64,000 bases of DNA, taken from assembly GCF_963966145.1 (NCBI RefSeq), contig NC_091055.1:3596001-3660000 (forward strand). The letters are read 5' to 3'. Positions 1 to 12,295 of the stretch are shown piece by piece. A program made the position numbers and the translations under genes. The DNA is from Tenebrio molitor (lineage: Eukaryota; Arthropoda; Insecta; Coleoptera; Tenebrionidae). Under the pieces are notes generated by a model, which saw only the letters and a list, made by a program, of their open reading frames with translations, was not told the DNA's origin and searched no databases. Numbering within the stretch: position 1 is the stretch's first letter; the number at the start of each line of letters is the position of its first letter.

Positions 1-147
1 GACCACTGAAGATCTACTCTGCTAATGATAAATCACTCAATCAATACCACCATTACGCGCGTAATTTCCTAGTAATGAAATTAAAATTCTCAACCAGGAA
101 CCTTAACTCCATTGGTTCCAGACAAGCTTCACATCTCCTCAACTCAC

Positions 148-451
148 CTTCGACTTCCTATCAATCATCAACTCAGTCGTGTGCTGATCATCAGAGTTGA
201 GGGATGCCGAGCAAGGATCTCGATACCTCGAAGGACAAGCACAAAGGGGTTGTGTCCAGTTCAGTCTGACATAAACTGCGTTACAAACCTGCAAGTTCAC
301 GTTTGATATATTTTCCAGTTTCTTGTTTCGCACTTACTTGTTGAATAGCACACTCCGGGAGCAGGTATATGTGTTGATTGTGGGGATAGTAGTGGTACTT
401 GGTCGGTTTGACAAGAGCTGCACTCGCTCCAGCTGGCAGAGGCAACAAATT
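148..451 (-). CDS. Argos-related cysteine-rich secreted protein, two internal exons (partial)
   Basis: Two phase-0 coding exons read leftward. The first (451-338, 38 codons) has a TTTTTGCAG acceptor and GTAAGTG donor. The second (288-148, 47 codons) has a CTTGCAG acceptor and GTGAGTT donor. Conceptual protein runs from NLLPLPAGAS through YHYYPHN and LPECAIQQ to the CACPSRYRDPC and SDDQHTTEL stretches. The pattern LPEC-x5-CN ... C-x-C-P ... PC-S-x2-L-x2-DD-x2-T is the same as in the argos exon at 35684-35892, so this is a relative of Argos. Insect members of this group are often labelled U8-agatoxin-Ao1a-like; in insects that is a similarity name, not evidence of venom. Remaining C-terminal exons lie beyond the left edge. 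The 5' exon may be the signal-peptide exon at 23984-24472. Role is presumably extracellular; ligand unknown. Recognition of the family is firm, the function is not. Confidence 0.82.
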
Positions 452-3082
452 CTGCAAAAAAAAATGGAATGGTTCAAGCTAGTTTAATTAAACGACGCAG
501 GAAGCAATAACACGAAGAGAATTATAAACGATTATTGTTACAATTTAATTAAAATCATTTGCATATAGATAATGTAAATTTGAAGAGCACTCCAGAAAAG
601 TTCAATTACTCGGTTGATGTTTAAGATGATTAGTGATAGTGGAGATTCGCGTGTAATTGCGCTTCTTCGCTAAACGCCTGTTCTTGTCCTTTAAATTAAT
701 TACACAGAGATAATCTGTTTAATATTGAGTGTTTGCGGCTCGGCGAGTCCTTGTGAGATAATTGTAAACGTGGAGGAGAGGATTTTTTGTACCGGGAGTG
801 AAGTGTCAATTACTACTGTTGCGAATAGTAATTGCGGCATTCGTGCGACTGACAGAACTACATAGCAGTCTTCTGCGAAATTGTTGAGGATTTGTGTAAA
901 ATTATCTGGATGGTTTTGTAATGAAAGTACTATTGATACTGCAAACCTGAAGAAAAACTATCAAACCGGATGGGATAGTGCCTCGACTAGAATTTTCGTC
1001 GAGTCATCCGAGCGTGGAAGAAGTTCTGATGACAAAAAATTCGCCACTTTTAATAAACCATTTATACAACATTGTGGCGAATATTCCACGAAACATTATA
1101 GAATAAATAATTGCAAAATAACGCATCGTAACGATAGCTCAAAGAATCAATTTTCAGCGAGTGCGTCTACTTAATTGGTCAGACTTCAACGGCAGAAATT
1201 GTTTCGTTTCCGATGTATCTGCATTAATATGATTGCTTTTCCGTTTGTAATTTCTCGCGTATTGAAAATCTGAAAAATTCCGAATCTACGAGACGTATCC
1301 GCTAGGAAACGCTTTTTCTTGACAGGTTTGATGTTGAATATCTACATTTCCCTTTTCACAATTTCCGACTCGCTCCGAGCAGTCTTGTGCTAACAGTAAT
1401 CTCTCAGTTTTAAAACCGATTGGTATAAATTTCAGATTAGGATATGAATCATTAAGGAAATCGTCAACATCCAGGTACAATGTAAAAAGATAATTTTATT
1501 GAAGTCTCTTGTGGCAATCGCTGCAGGTTCCGACAGCATCGAGCGCAACTTATTTTTTTCTCGAGGAAATTGAAACTATCTTCCTTTTCAACAGTTGCAT
1601 CATTAGGATATTTATTATCTTATGAATTGGCGTCAGTTTCCTAAAGCTTTGAACCTAAACATCATTAGAATACTTGAGAGTATTTATTTTTCCAGATTTT
1701 TCAAAATAATCAAAATTTTGTAAATAATTCAGGCGGGTTTTTGAGGAATACTTTTTAGTTTTATTAAAATCCAAATGGAAAATTTATGATAATTTTTTGA
1801 ACTTTCCAAAATTTACTACAAAATTCGTCAGATCGCTGAACAAATCGTACGTCGTGTTTTTTAAATATAGAGGTAATGGGTGTGAGCAGGTTTTCGCTGA
1901 TATCGAGTATAAATAAATGTTGTAAATATTTAAAGAAAAATAGTATTTCCTCTTATTAATCTATTGATGCGGTAGGCGGGTAGGGTAAACAGAGAATCCA
2001 TTATACATTTGTCCTAGTAGGTTATGTGTACCTATTCAGAAATGGCAAAATACAAATGGATGCTGCATAAGCGTAAAGGATGTTATTGCGAGTTTCTTAC
2101 ATTTCCACAGCGTGAATAATAACAGGATAATCACAACAACTTTTTTGACTGGTTATTAATTGACGTTTATTTTGCAAGTAAAACAGGAATTTAGTAGATA
2201 TGTTAATACCAGTTCTGGCTCAAGGCTAAATCGTGGAGGATTTAAAAAAAAAATCAATATTTGAACAAACTTTACTTGATTTTTCGGCGCGCTTTAAAAA
2301 GTCAATGTTTTAGCTCCATTTTAATAAATTGTACTTGATTTTCAATCCCTTGAAAAATACTAAGTTTTAACATTACATATTTCAACTATTTTTTTTATCA
2401 TTTTTGCTTGATTTTCAAGACCACTCAAAGCCACCATTTCATTAATATTTTATAAGAAACAAAGAGGCCCAATTTTTAAAACTTGTCTATAATTAGCTGT
2501 TTTTACCTAAATCAAAAATTTTTATGGAGGAAGATGTTTCACTCCCTGGACTGGAAGTCTTAACGAACCATCACAATTCAGCATGCTTTACCAAAACTAG
2601 CAAATACCAAAATTCGGTAGATATTTTAGCTTACTTTTAAACAAAATACCCCCCATTTTAAGCGTCATAAAATATAAAATATTCGACAAACTATTCTATT
2701 CTGGCCTACTTTTAAAACAAAATATTCTCGTTTTCCATCGTAATCGTAAAGATCGAAGACAAAAATTTAGGACAATAAAAACTAAAAATCTAATATATTT
2801 AGTTTGTTCCTTTGAGGACAAGATAACAGTCCAAGTAAATTCCACTTTTTAAACCAAAAAAAGCAGCTATTATTAGACTATTTCAAAACATGTATGCAAA
2901 TATGCTAAAAAATCATTAAAAATATGAACTTATAGTTTAAAAATCTGTATGTACGAGTATATTATGAAATAAGCATAAATCATAATTCATTTAGTAACAA
3001 CATAATGTAACAAATCTTCGAATACAGCAGCTAGAATGCTGTTATATTGTGAAGAAATTCTTTCAATTGCTATACACATATA
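452..3082. other. Non-coding, probably intronic
   Basis: AT-rich DNA upstream (on the minus strand) of the Argos-related exons. I see short poly-A/poly-T runs and no convincing exon; the few open frames have no codon structure, motifs or splice context that I recognise. It would be intron if the exon at 23984-24472 belongs to the same gene. Confidence 0.5.
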
Positions 3083-3584
3083 CAGGGTGTTATTGAAAGT
3101 TGTACAGATATTTTAACCACGAGCTACTGGCTTCGTGTAGAACTCGGAAAAAATATTTTAAAAATTTCTTTGTCAAAAAATAAAATGACATTTATTTTTT
3201 GAGCTACAATTTTTTTAAATTGCTTATAGTTTTCTACGTTGTCCTACAACCTCGTAGGTAAAATTTCGGCACATTTTAAAAATACACCTGTATATCATGT
3301 TTTATAAAATGTACGCCAATGCGAAGTAACCTATAGGAAATATGCTTTAAAACAAGGAAACCGCATTGGTGTTCATTTTATAAAATATGATATACAAGGA
3401 TGTATTTTTAAAATGTGCCGAAATTTTACCTACGCGGTTGTAGGACAACGTAGAAAACTAAAAGCAATTTAAAAATAAATGTCATTTTATTTTTTGACAG
3501 AATTTTTTAAATATTTTTTCCGAGTTCTACATGAAGCCAGTAGCTCGTGGTTAAAATATCTGTACAACTTTCAATAACACCCTG
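3083..3584. mobile_element. Foldback MITE, family A, copy 1
   Basis: Begins CAGGGTGTTATTGAAAGTTG and ends with the reverse complement, with TA on both sides (3081-3082 and 3585-3586). The inverted arms are about 230-250 bp each, so almost the whole element folds back; the centre is a short unique stretch around 3320-3360. Other copies are at 21090-21445 and 41408-41832. The TA duplication and CAGGGTG ends fit a non-autonomous Tc1/mariner-type element; no transposase frame is present. Confidence 0.88.
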
Positions 3585-4359
3585 TATTTTACTCAAAATC
3601 TTACTATCTTTATTAATACAAGAAATCATGGAGATCTCCAGATATTAAATATGCGATATTTTCTTAAAATTTTGAGATAAAAACGAAAGACATTCAGTAA
3701 TTAATTTTGCTTCTGTAAAGATATTTCCATTTAAATCAATCATCCAAGTCCATTTTCAATGAAAATATCTCGGAGTATTTATTAATTTTATAGTTCTTGC
3801 ATTAACGTACCATCTATTGTTGATTCATAATATTTCTGTGTCTTCATTGCTTTACTGTTAGGTCTCGTATTGATAATTTATTAAACATTATTCAACGTAT
3901 TTTAACTTCAAATGAAGAATGAGATACATTGTACCTATATTCTCTTGTATATTTTCTTTTGAAGTAGTTATCATGCCTAGTGGTGGTGAATTTTAAATAT
4001 TGCAGAAGAACCAAGAACCAAGAGAAGTACATATAATACAAATAAAAGATAACGACAAGATTATGTGGTCCAAGAGCAATTATTATTGGATTAACTTATG
4101 GTAAAAATATAATACTTGGTAAGAAATATAATTATAATAAAATAAAATATATAAAAAGAGCAAAACATTTGCGAACCACTTTAGCTAAAGGGCTATGTAA
4201 TTACTAATAATAAGTAATCGGGTTAGAACATATATCGTGAAGAGTGCACCTGGTATTGTTACAATGAAGAATGTTTAGAAAAACATTGAAAAGTGTGTGA
4301 AAGAGCTTATAAATATTTAAGTCGTAATAAAATAGTTACACGAGGCGGTAAACTGATTG

Positions 4360-4455
4360 AAGAAGGTAATAAAATGTAATGAAAAAGGAAATAAAATGGT
4401 TTAAGAAGGAAATAGAATGGTAGAAGAAGGTAATAAAATGGTTAAAAAAGGTACT
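4360..4455 (+). repeat. Imperfect short tandem repeat
   Basis: Three to four degenerate copies of a ~30 bp purine-rich unit containing GGTAATAAAATGG or GGAAATAGAATGG, for example at about 4365, 4391, 4412 and 4429. Copies differ by several substitutions, so the array is old. Confidence 0.6.
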
Positions 4456-4482
4456 AAAGAACACATATGTAGATAGAATACG

Positions 4483-4770
4483 TGTAGAAATTGTAACGAG
4501 GAAGTTGAAGTAACTAACCACAAATGTTATATATGTAAAGGCTTCGAAAAAAAGGTGGAATATCTATTCAAAAAGATCAAAAATCAAGTGAAAAAATTGT
4601 TGGTTGTAAAACCTCTAAGCCTGACGAATAAGAAAGCATAAATGATGGGTGCACTTTTACAGAAAAATATTTACGAAGGTATGCACGAAACCGGTGTGCT
4701 TAAATTGTAAATCACAAATTTAAAGGTAAAATTGATTCTTTCGAGAATAAGGAAGATTTCTTTACACAGT
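4483..4770 (+). pseudogene. Decayed coding-like remnant with a Cys/His knuckle
   Basis: From 4483 the plus strand reads CRNC, then HKCYIC about ten residues on, that is C-x2-C ... H-x-C-x2-C spacing, followed by a lysine-rich run; stops and frame changes interrupt it soon after. Such zinc-binding knuckles occur near the start of protein-primed B-family DNA polymerases of Polinton/Maverick-type elements and related insect DNA viruses, and in other transposon proteins. I cannot assign it; it is clearly not an intact gene. Confidence 0.25.
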
Positions 4771-7700
4771 TAGTATCTAGACGGGATAAATATAGTAGAG
4801 TAGTAAATTTCTAATTTACGACATGGTTGTGAAACAAAGTGCGAATTATTTGTCATCGGTGCTTGACAAATGACCACCTTCCACGGAATCGATTTGTGAA
4901 GAGCTCTATTTCTTCAGATCGACTAATACAACAACCAGATCAATAATTCTTTGTGATTTGCTTTCACCTGTTCTTCGGTATACCACAACAAGTCACGATA
5001 TAACTTCATACACTATTCATGCCTTTTGTTTTTTATCATGAACAGTGAAGCTCTTCACACTAGTGTTAATATTTAATTATGACCATCAGCAGAAGCTTAG
5101 TATGTCAACATCTTTTTGTTCGGTGCATACATGCATACAATTAACACGTTTCAACGATTTTTTCGTTCTGAGAAAACCGTTGGAACTATTTAAGATGTTG
5201 TTATTATTCCAGTAGCAACTTTTAACGAGCGTGACCAATGTAATGATTGGAATTTTGAAAAAAGCGTAATCCAATTATGGACACACAAATTTACAAAAAA
5301 ATAATTGAGTGAATTGTGGCAATTTACCGACATGTAGAAGATTGCCTAAACACCTAAATGTGAAAAGCTATTTATGCGGTTAACTGTATTTTGTAAGTAG
5401 AGTAGGATATGAAGGTAAATTCATTAAAAGCATGTGCCGTTGAATTTAATCGAGTTGCGGCGACATTTTCCATTGTGGCATATTTTACGTGAAGCTCGAC
5501 CAGTCGACTGTCGAAAATCAATAATCAAAAACTGATCGATTTTCGAAACAGAATGGTTAGCTCCGTTCGGGGCAAAGGGACATTTTTGGAAGAACTAACT
5601 GTAGAAGATTGTATCACTACGTGCCTCTGTTAATTTTGTTTTCTTTTTGGACACAACAAAAAATTGACATATATGTTAAATTCGTTTCTGCACTAGTTAG
5701 CACAGGTACAATGGGTACGGTAATTTGTAGCACGAGACAAGCTCAAAAACGGCGACTTTTTTCTTTCATTCAGACAAATATAGAAGCAATGATCTGTACA
5801 ATTACTGTAGTGTCATTCCATGGCATATAAGGAATATGAATATATTGTTGCACGAAGAAAATCACGATTCGTCTCTTTAATTGTGCACCAGGGCAACTTT
5901 CTAACAATTGAAAAAATTGCCCTAATTCCCAGGAAAATTGATTGCATTTGGTCGTAATGAATCCGCCTACACCGCACCACACAATGTTCTTTGACCAGAA
6001 TGTCATCTTAATAACTCGACTGTGCGTGTAACAGTAAAATACAGTTAATTTCCATTCTTTCAAAACTCAATGAGAGCCGCATGCGTTCAATACCCGGACC
6101 CTCCGAGTTGAAAATTCACCATTTCTACCCAAATAACCCTCTTCTGCTATTGCAGAGACGTGTTCTACTAACCGAATTGTGCAGCACGCCATTAAGTTAT
6201 TTATCCCGAAAACAAAAGAACAAATAAAACGAACACATGACCAGATTTACTGTATCTGTCCGGGTTCATTTTAAATTCACTTTTTCTGTACAAAAACACG
6301 AAAAATCCAGGTTTTTAACCACCATTTTGAGCCCGGGCAGGGAAGTTAAATATGGCGATGGACGTCAAATATTAACTCTTCCATCAATATGTTTACCATT
6401 TTTCTATATACATATGTCAATAATTTCTTAGACACCCTTAATGAAAAAGGTAATTTTACGTACTCCCAAGCGGACGAAAAGTAACTCTTTTTCGTACGAA
6501 TTTTTTCGGACGCACTTTTCTGACCCTGGACCATCTGTTTAATAAGTTAAAAACGAAACAGACAAAATCGAGTAAACCGACTGAAAACAAATGAATATTT
6601 GACAGTTAAATTTAACCAACGTATTTTTTTTTGCCCGAAAAAGTGTTGTATCGTTTATTTCTGGTGCTTATTTGATGCATAATAAGAAAATGAACGATCA
6701 TATAATCGATAGCAACAGCGTGATGAAGAAATGTCTAATACGCCGCCGGAGATTGTAAATGATAATCGCAAAATTGTCCTGTCACCATAAATTATGTAAA
6801 TAAGTAATAGAATGCAAATATGTAGTAAATTTCTCATTTTGTTGGCAAGCTGATAAAAATACTATAAAAAATTTTTTACAATGATGTTTTTTGCTTTGTA
6901 GCTCGTGCGGATGCCTAAAAAATTTAATGTGCACCTCTGGCAAAAAGTGCCTTTTGGTCCTCGCCTGTTTTCAAGCCTCGGCTGCGCCTCGGTTAGAAAA
7001 CCCAGACTCGGACAAAAAAGATGCACTTTTTGGCCTTGATACACAAATAACTATTTTGAGCGTTAACTCTTTAAATACTACCATTTTTAATATACCATGG
7101 CTATTATAAGCGTCAAGAGCACTTTTAGTCTTAAAACCAAATCAAAGTAGGTACTTTCCTTTTGAATTCCATAATCAATAACAGCTTTCCAGAAAAAAAA
7201 TTGCCTTTGTTGATCCGGAGAAGTTCCCTTTTTGTCTTTTATTTTTAACATTTTTAACAATATTTGAGTGTTCTGCTTCTAATGTTGTTGTTTTTCGAAA
7301 AAGCGTTTTTACAAATGCATATGTACATATTTTTGTATTTGCATTTTGTTTTGTCCCACCTAAGACTTTCAGGTCATATACATATCTCTATTATTTATGG
7401 ACTGATTTTTGTGAAATTTAGAAGATAGGTATTCTAGCGAATGAAGTATAAATTACTGGTAATTTAAATTTAAATTCGACGTCCGTCACGTACAAAAATA
7501 TGTTGCCAAACGTTAGCAATAATTTTAACAAGAACCATGTCTTTTTTCCCGAGCCCTCGGCCTCGTTTTATCAGATCTGTTATGGTCTTGTTAACATAGA
7601 TGCATCGTTTGCTCAACCCGAGGCGCTCAAAACTGCATCCTGCAAAAAACCTAATCGGCTAAAATTGCAGGTGTAGGAGCTGCGCGCCTAGAAACTTCCG

Positions 7701-10700
7701 ATTTTTGAAAAGATCTCCTCTGAACTTTGATCGCGAGCTCGCCTCGGAAGCTCCAATGATATATCGCCTGCGTAAAATAGTTTATCCCACTTCTGAAGCT
7801 GTTTGATTTATCGTCCACGAAGCAGGATGTATCGAAATCGGAACCTTTGTGGGTTCAGGATGTTCTTGACCTACGGCAAAGTGGCGCATGCGCCTTACCT
7901 CAACGTCAAGGACAATGCGGTCACGATTTCATATGTACACAGGCGATTTGAGCAAAGGTGTAATTACATTTTAAGGTGCAGTCTCCAGGATAGCAATTGC
8001 ACCGCGAACTAATTCCATGCCCTCCTAATTGTGTCCAGTTTTTTAACAAACTGAATCCTGTTAAATGCGAGAAGTCCGATCAGGTACAGGAAGTGTACAA
8101 GCCTAGCGGATCTCAATTTCTTGACAAGGAAATCATTCGAAATGGCTCTATTCCGTTTCATTTCAATAATTAGACTCGCAGCGAGAAGTGTCGATGCGAC
8201 TCTTTATCGAAACGATTTTACAATTGTTTTTACAGTTTTAACGCAACACAGTTATTACTAATTTCGAGTAAAAATCCATCGTCACGAATTCCATTGTTGT
8301 AAATAATTTTATGTAATCGCTAAAACACGACAGCATTTATCACAATTATTGACTTCTGCATGGACTTGAATTGAAACGCTAAAATTGCACAATAACAGAA
8401 ACGCCACTCTGGGTATTGTACGTGGAATACATTTAATAACACCAACACTGCTTTCCGACTCATTTTTATAGTCCTTCTGGTGCAGCGATTGTGTCGACAT
8501 CTGTTAGTCAACGTCGCAACGCACATGTCCTTTAACAAATAATTTCATTAAGCTACTGTCTAATTAGTTTTCACATAATCGTTTCCTTTTATCACTTTCT
8601 TACAAACCGCCATATGTCGACTCGACTTAATATCTCTATTGTTATCAATGCCGTATCAATACTACTATAAATAATTAATAATGTGAGTCTTAATCTCTCC
8701 GTACCCCTCACCTGACACACAAATTACCCATATGTTCTCTGTACAGTTCCGCTGAAATATGCAAAAGTATTATTATTATTGAGCTGTTCAGGTAGTGCAC
8801 TTAGGTTAAGTAAACAAATTAACGGACTCACCACATCGCATATGAACGTTCTTCAGATCTCATTTTCTTCGACATTACAGTAATTCCAATAAACAGTTAT
8901 GGAAGGCTTACTGAATTCGGAAATACTGTTCATGCAGGATTATCTAGGCCAGGATTAAGATAAGGATCGTTAAATGTCAACATTTCAGTGTTAACAATAA
9001 TTCATTCTTCATATTTGAATAGCTGAGTACCGCGAGTTCATGAATTTTACCAATTTTGCTCTTAAACGGTCGACGAGTCTATGGAGATGAAGCACCTAAT
9101 TGATTAATTGCCTCCAGTCTCCGATGAGAGAAAAATCGACATCTCAAGCGTAAACTAGTTTCAAATCACTGCAATTTTACTAATAATGACACAGCCACTT
9201 TCTTTCTTAATTCTCCACTTACAAACCAGTGCGGCTGTAACCAGTTTTTTATTTTGTCGGACTTGCGCTGCATTTATTAACTTAATGATCTCGAAAGTGA
9301 AGTAAATTTGATATTTTTAGCACCATACCGAATCGAGATGCTCTATTGTGGTCGTCTAACTACCCGTTCATTACTATAATTCAGGTTTTTTGCCTTTTAG
9401 AACACATCTTCACATCCGTTCGTTTTTTAGATCGTGGCGAACCTCTTCGGGGGTAAGACCTGGGCCGTTCTTCAGACGCGGCTTCAGAAAGCACAAAATA
9501 AATAATAAATTTACTGAGTTTTCATTCGCCCAAATCGTCTGGAAACAGTGAATTCCATGCCTAGGCAAGAAAATCGAAACAGGAATTTTTAATGAAAGAT
9601 TTTAGGTTGGTGGCACTGAGTGTCATTGACATGTGGAATTTTTGTACAATTTCCTAAGTGTGAAATATTGATGTTGGGCAAATTTGTACCAGTAGAGAGT
9701 TAGAGACCGAGGGGGTTATCAGGCTTACGGGCGGGCGGTCTCCGCTTACGACAGCGAATGGGGTAACGGTGAACAGTTCGACTGGAGCAACAGCGAGGAC
9801 GGTTTTGAATATTTGAAGAATTGATTGACGTTTGTGGTGTTACAGTCGCTTCTTGGATACTGTATGTTGCCAAGGGAAGAAAAATAAATTCCCTATCGGG
9901 TAATATTTTAACAACAATTATTTCTTTTGCTTTAAAAAAATTGTTGGCCGAAAAAACTTTGTGTATTACACGGCCAGAAATTGTTTTGTAAGTGCTCGGC
10001 TATCGCCTCGGCCCACAAACCATGCTCGCACTTCTAAATGACAAAGGTGGTCAAGTTTTGGTTAAGAGATCTGGTTTTTGAAATTCCTTCGGTAAATGCA
10101 GTGCCGTAAGAACAAAGTGCTTAATAGCGGATTTAATGCAACATGACGAGCACAGATGATAAAATCGCAAAACAAATAAATCTTAAGAAGGTTCACATAA
10201 GGAGATTCATTCAGCGTGGAACTATTTTATGGCAATGTAGCAACTGAATACGAGATTGAAAAATTCCAACCTACAGCTTTTTGTAAGTGGTGGAAGGTTC
10301 ATATAAAATATGTGTTTATGGTGTACCAGGTGTTTCACTGAAATAGAAATGATACATCAATGTGATTCCTTCTTTCCACATCCAATGTAAATTTGTTTGA
10401 TGACCATTTTGGGTTCTGATCACTATCTGCCAAAGTCGTAATTGGTTTATTTATTTTTTTTATAACAATCGTAATAAGGAAACGACATCATTTCAGTTTC
10501 GATAGCGAATCAAAAAAATTGAAATACTATTTTTTAAAGAAGTCTTAAAGAGAACTGTCGAGTTTTAATCTGTATCAAACTTGAGGAGCAGAAAAAGTGA
10601 AAACAATTTCCATAAAATGATTGCCTCTCGCGTCGATAGTATTGTTTACCAATTAAATAAATATTTGTAGATGATGGTATTGAAAAAGAGATTCCACGAG

Positions 10701-11828
10701 ATAGCAATGGAGTCCGGTAAATCCGGTAAAGCGATGATGTGGAATTGAATCATCTAAAAGCCATCGTGAGAAAGGAAAATGAAAAAAAGTAAAAGTCTGA
10801 ACACGTTTCCTCGCTATTAGAAGCGTAAAACTAACGGATCTGTTAAGAGTTCCGAACACAATAACAATTGAAGTAAAGAGTATTATATCTTATCCGTGAG
10901 TTGGATGTAACATGCCACCAGGATTGAAAGAGATTGATGTTGAAGTCTAATGCACTCCTCCGCTTTTAAGATGGGAATTTTTGAAAAATGCAAAATTGAA
11001 ATTGCCGCATCCGAGGATAACATATCGCTTTTGAAGGTCGTATATTTCTAAATATTGAATACATCTAATTAAGGCCGTCCAGGCGTGGTGCACAATTTGA
11101 TACGTTGTGATTGATTCAAACGAAATAATTAGATCGTTATTAATCAGAGCGTTGGCGCAGTAATGTTCCGATCCTGTTACTATTTAACTTGCACATCAAT
11201 TAGTTTATTATTGCTTTTAAATTGACTTATTAAATAACAAATAGGGAAACCGATTCACGCCAAATTAAAACGATTTCTACCAAACCAGACTCATTACAAA
11301 AATTCTACGAGTGTTATTAAATAAGGCATCATCCAACCACAACTGCAGATGACTCTAACTCGATCTGGACTACTAGGTATACTTCCCACAAAAAACAAGT
11401 AAAAAGTGATTAGAACCGAAAAGTGCAGAAATTAATACATTTCTTGTGGTCTTGTGGATTGGTCTTAAAAACGCCCACCTGAACCGTTCTCCCACCTTGC
11501 AAATTAATTTTACTGGTTTACTAACTTGGTGTTGTAAATCTTTATTCGCAGATGCAATAAAAAATGAAATTACTGTTTGATGTGTACTTTAGTGGTTGCA
11601 CTTTACAACATGCTTCGCAGATGCCGAACATGAAACTTTCCATTTTTCCAAAAACTGTACACACCGCCGTCGGTCTTTATCCTCTACTGGTAATTACAGA
11701 GCTCTAAGGGTCTCTAGGGCATCATAAAAACATTTCTAATTATACACTCTGAATAGATCATAACTCATCCACCGAAAAACTCACAAATTATTTCGTAACC
11801 TTAAACACAACTATGTACTTGCGCTATA

Positions 11829-12295
11829 CAGGGTGTAACAGAAATAAGTGCATTAATTTTAACTGGTAATAGAACTCATCAAAAGGAACAACTTTTTTCT
11901 CTGCCATTTTGGCGAAAAACGTTGCGTAATGGATTAAAAAAGTAGGAAAGATTTTCCTAAAACCGTTCATATCTCCAAAACTAAGCTACCTAAAAACGTG
12001 AAACAACCAGATTCTTACGAAGTGGATTTTTTGCTATTCGGGTAGATTGTTTGAATTTCGATTTCGGCGTTAAAACACGTTTTCTTGATGAAAATTTCCG
12101 TTTTTTTCATATTAGCGCTGATCTCAATTAGCCATTGCAGTATTTAGTGGCGTAGGGCTATTTTAGTGAAAAATCTCTCCAAATTTTTTTTGGAATTAAA
12201 CATCGTTTTTCGACAAATTGTACATAGAAAGGTTGTTCCTTTTGACGAGTTCTATTACCAGTTAAAATTGATGCACCTATTTCTGTTACACCCTG
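11829..12295. mobile_element. MITE, family B, ~60 bp terminal inverted repeats
   Basis: Left end CAGGGTGTAACAGAAATAAG and the right end is its near-perfect reverse complement over about 60 bp (few mismatches, such as AAGTGCATTAA against AGGTGCATCAA). Flanked by TA at 11827-11828 and 12296-12297. The interior of ~340 bp has no coding capacity. Typical non-autonomous TA-inserting DNA element. Confidence 0.88.

Larger units (their letters stand above)
3585..11828. other. Non-coding repeat-rich stretch
   Basis: No gene recognised. A run of imperfect AATAAAATGG-containing repeats lies at about 4360-4455, followed by a decayed coding-like stretch (separate entry). The motif GCCTCGG recurs with sequence similarity around 6977, 7735 and 9996, suggesting an old dispersed repeat. 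A more GC-rich patch is at 9690-9800. The remaining frames are short and unremarkable. Confidence 0.5.

Noticed and set aside
6085..6190. Minus-strand GGTTAG...CTGCAATAGCAG...GGTCCGGGTATTGAAC resembling a tRNA
   Set aside because: The arms do not form a proper cloverleaf, an insertion separates the anticodon-like and T-like parts, and the B box is degenerate; at most a decayed SINE head.
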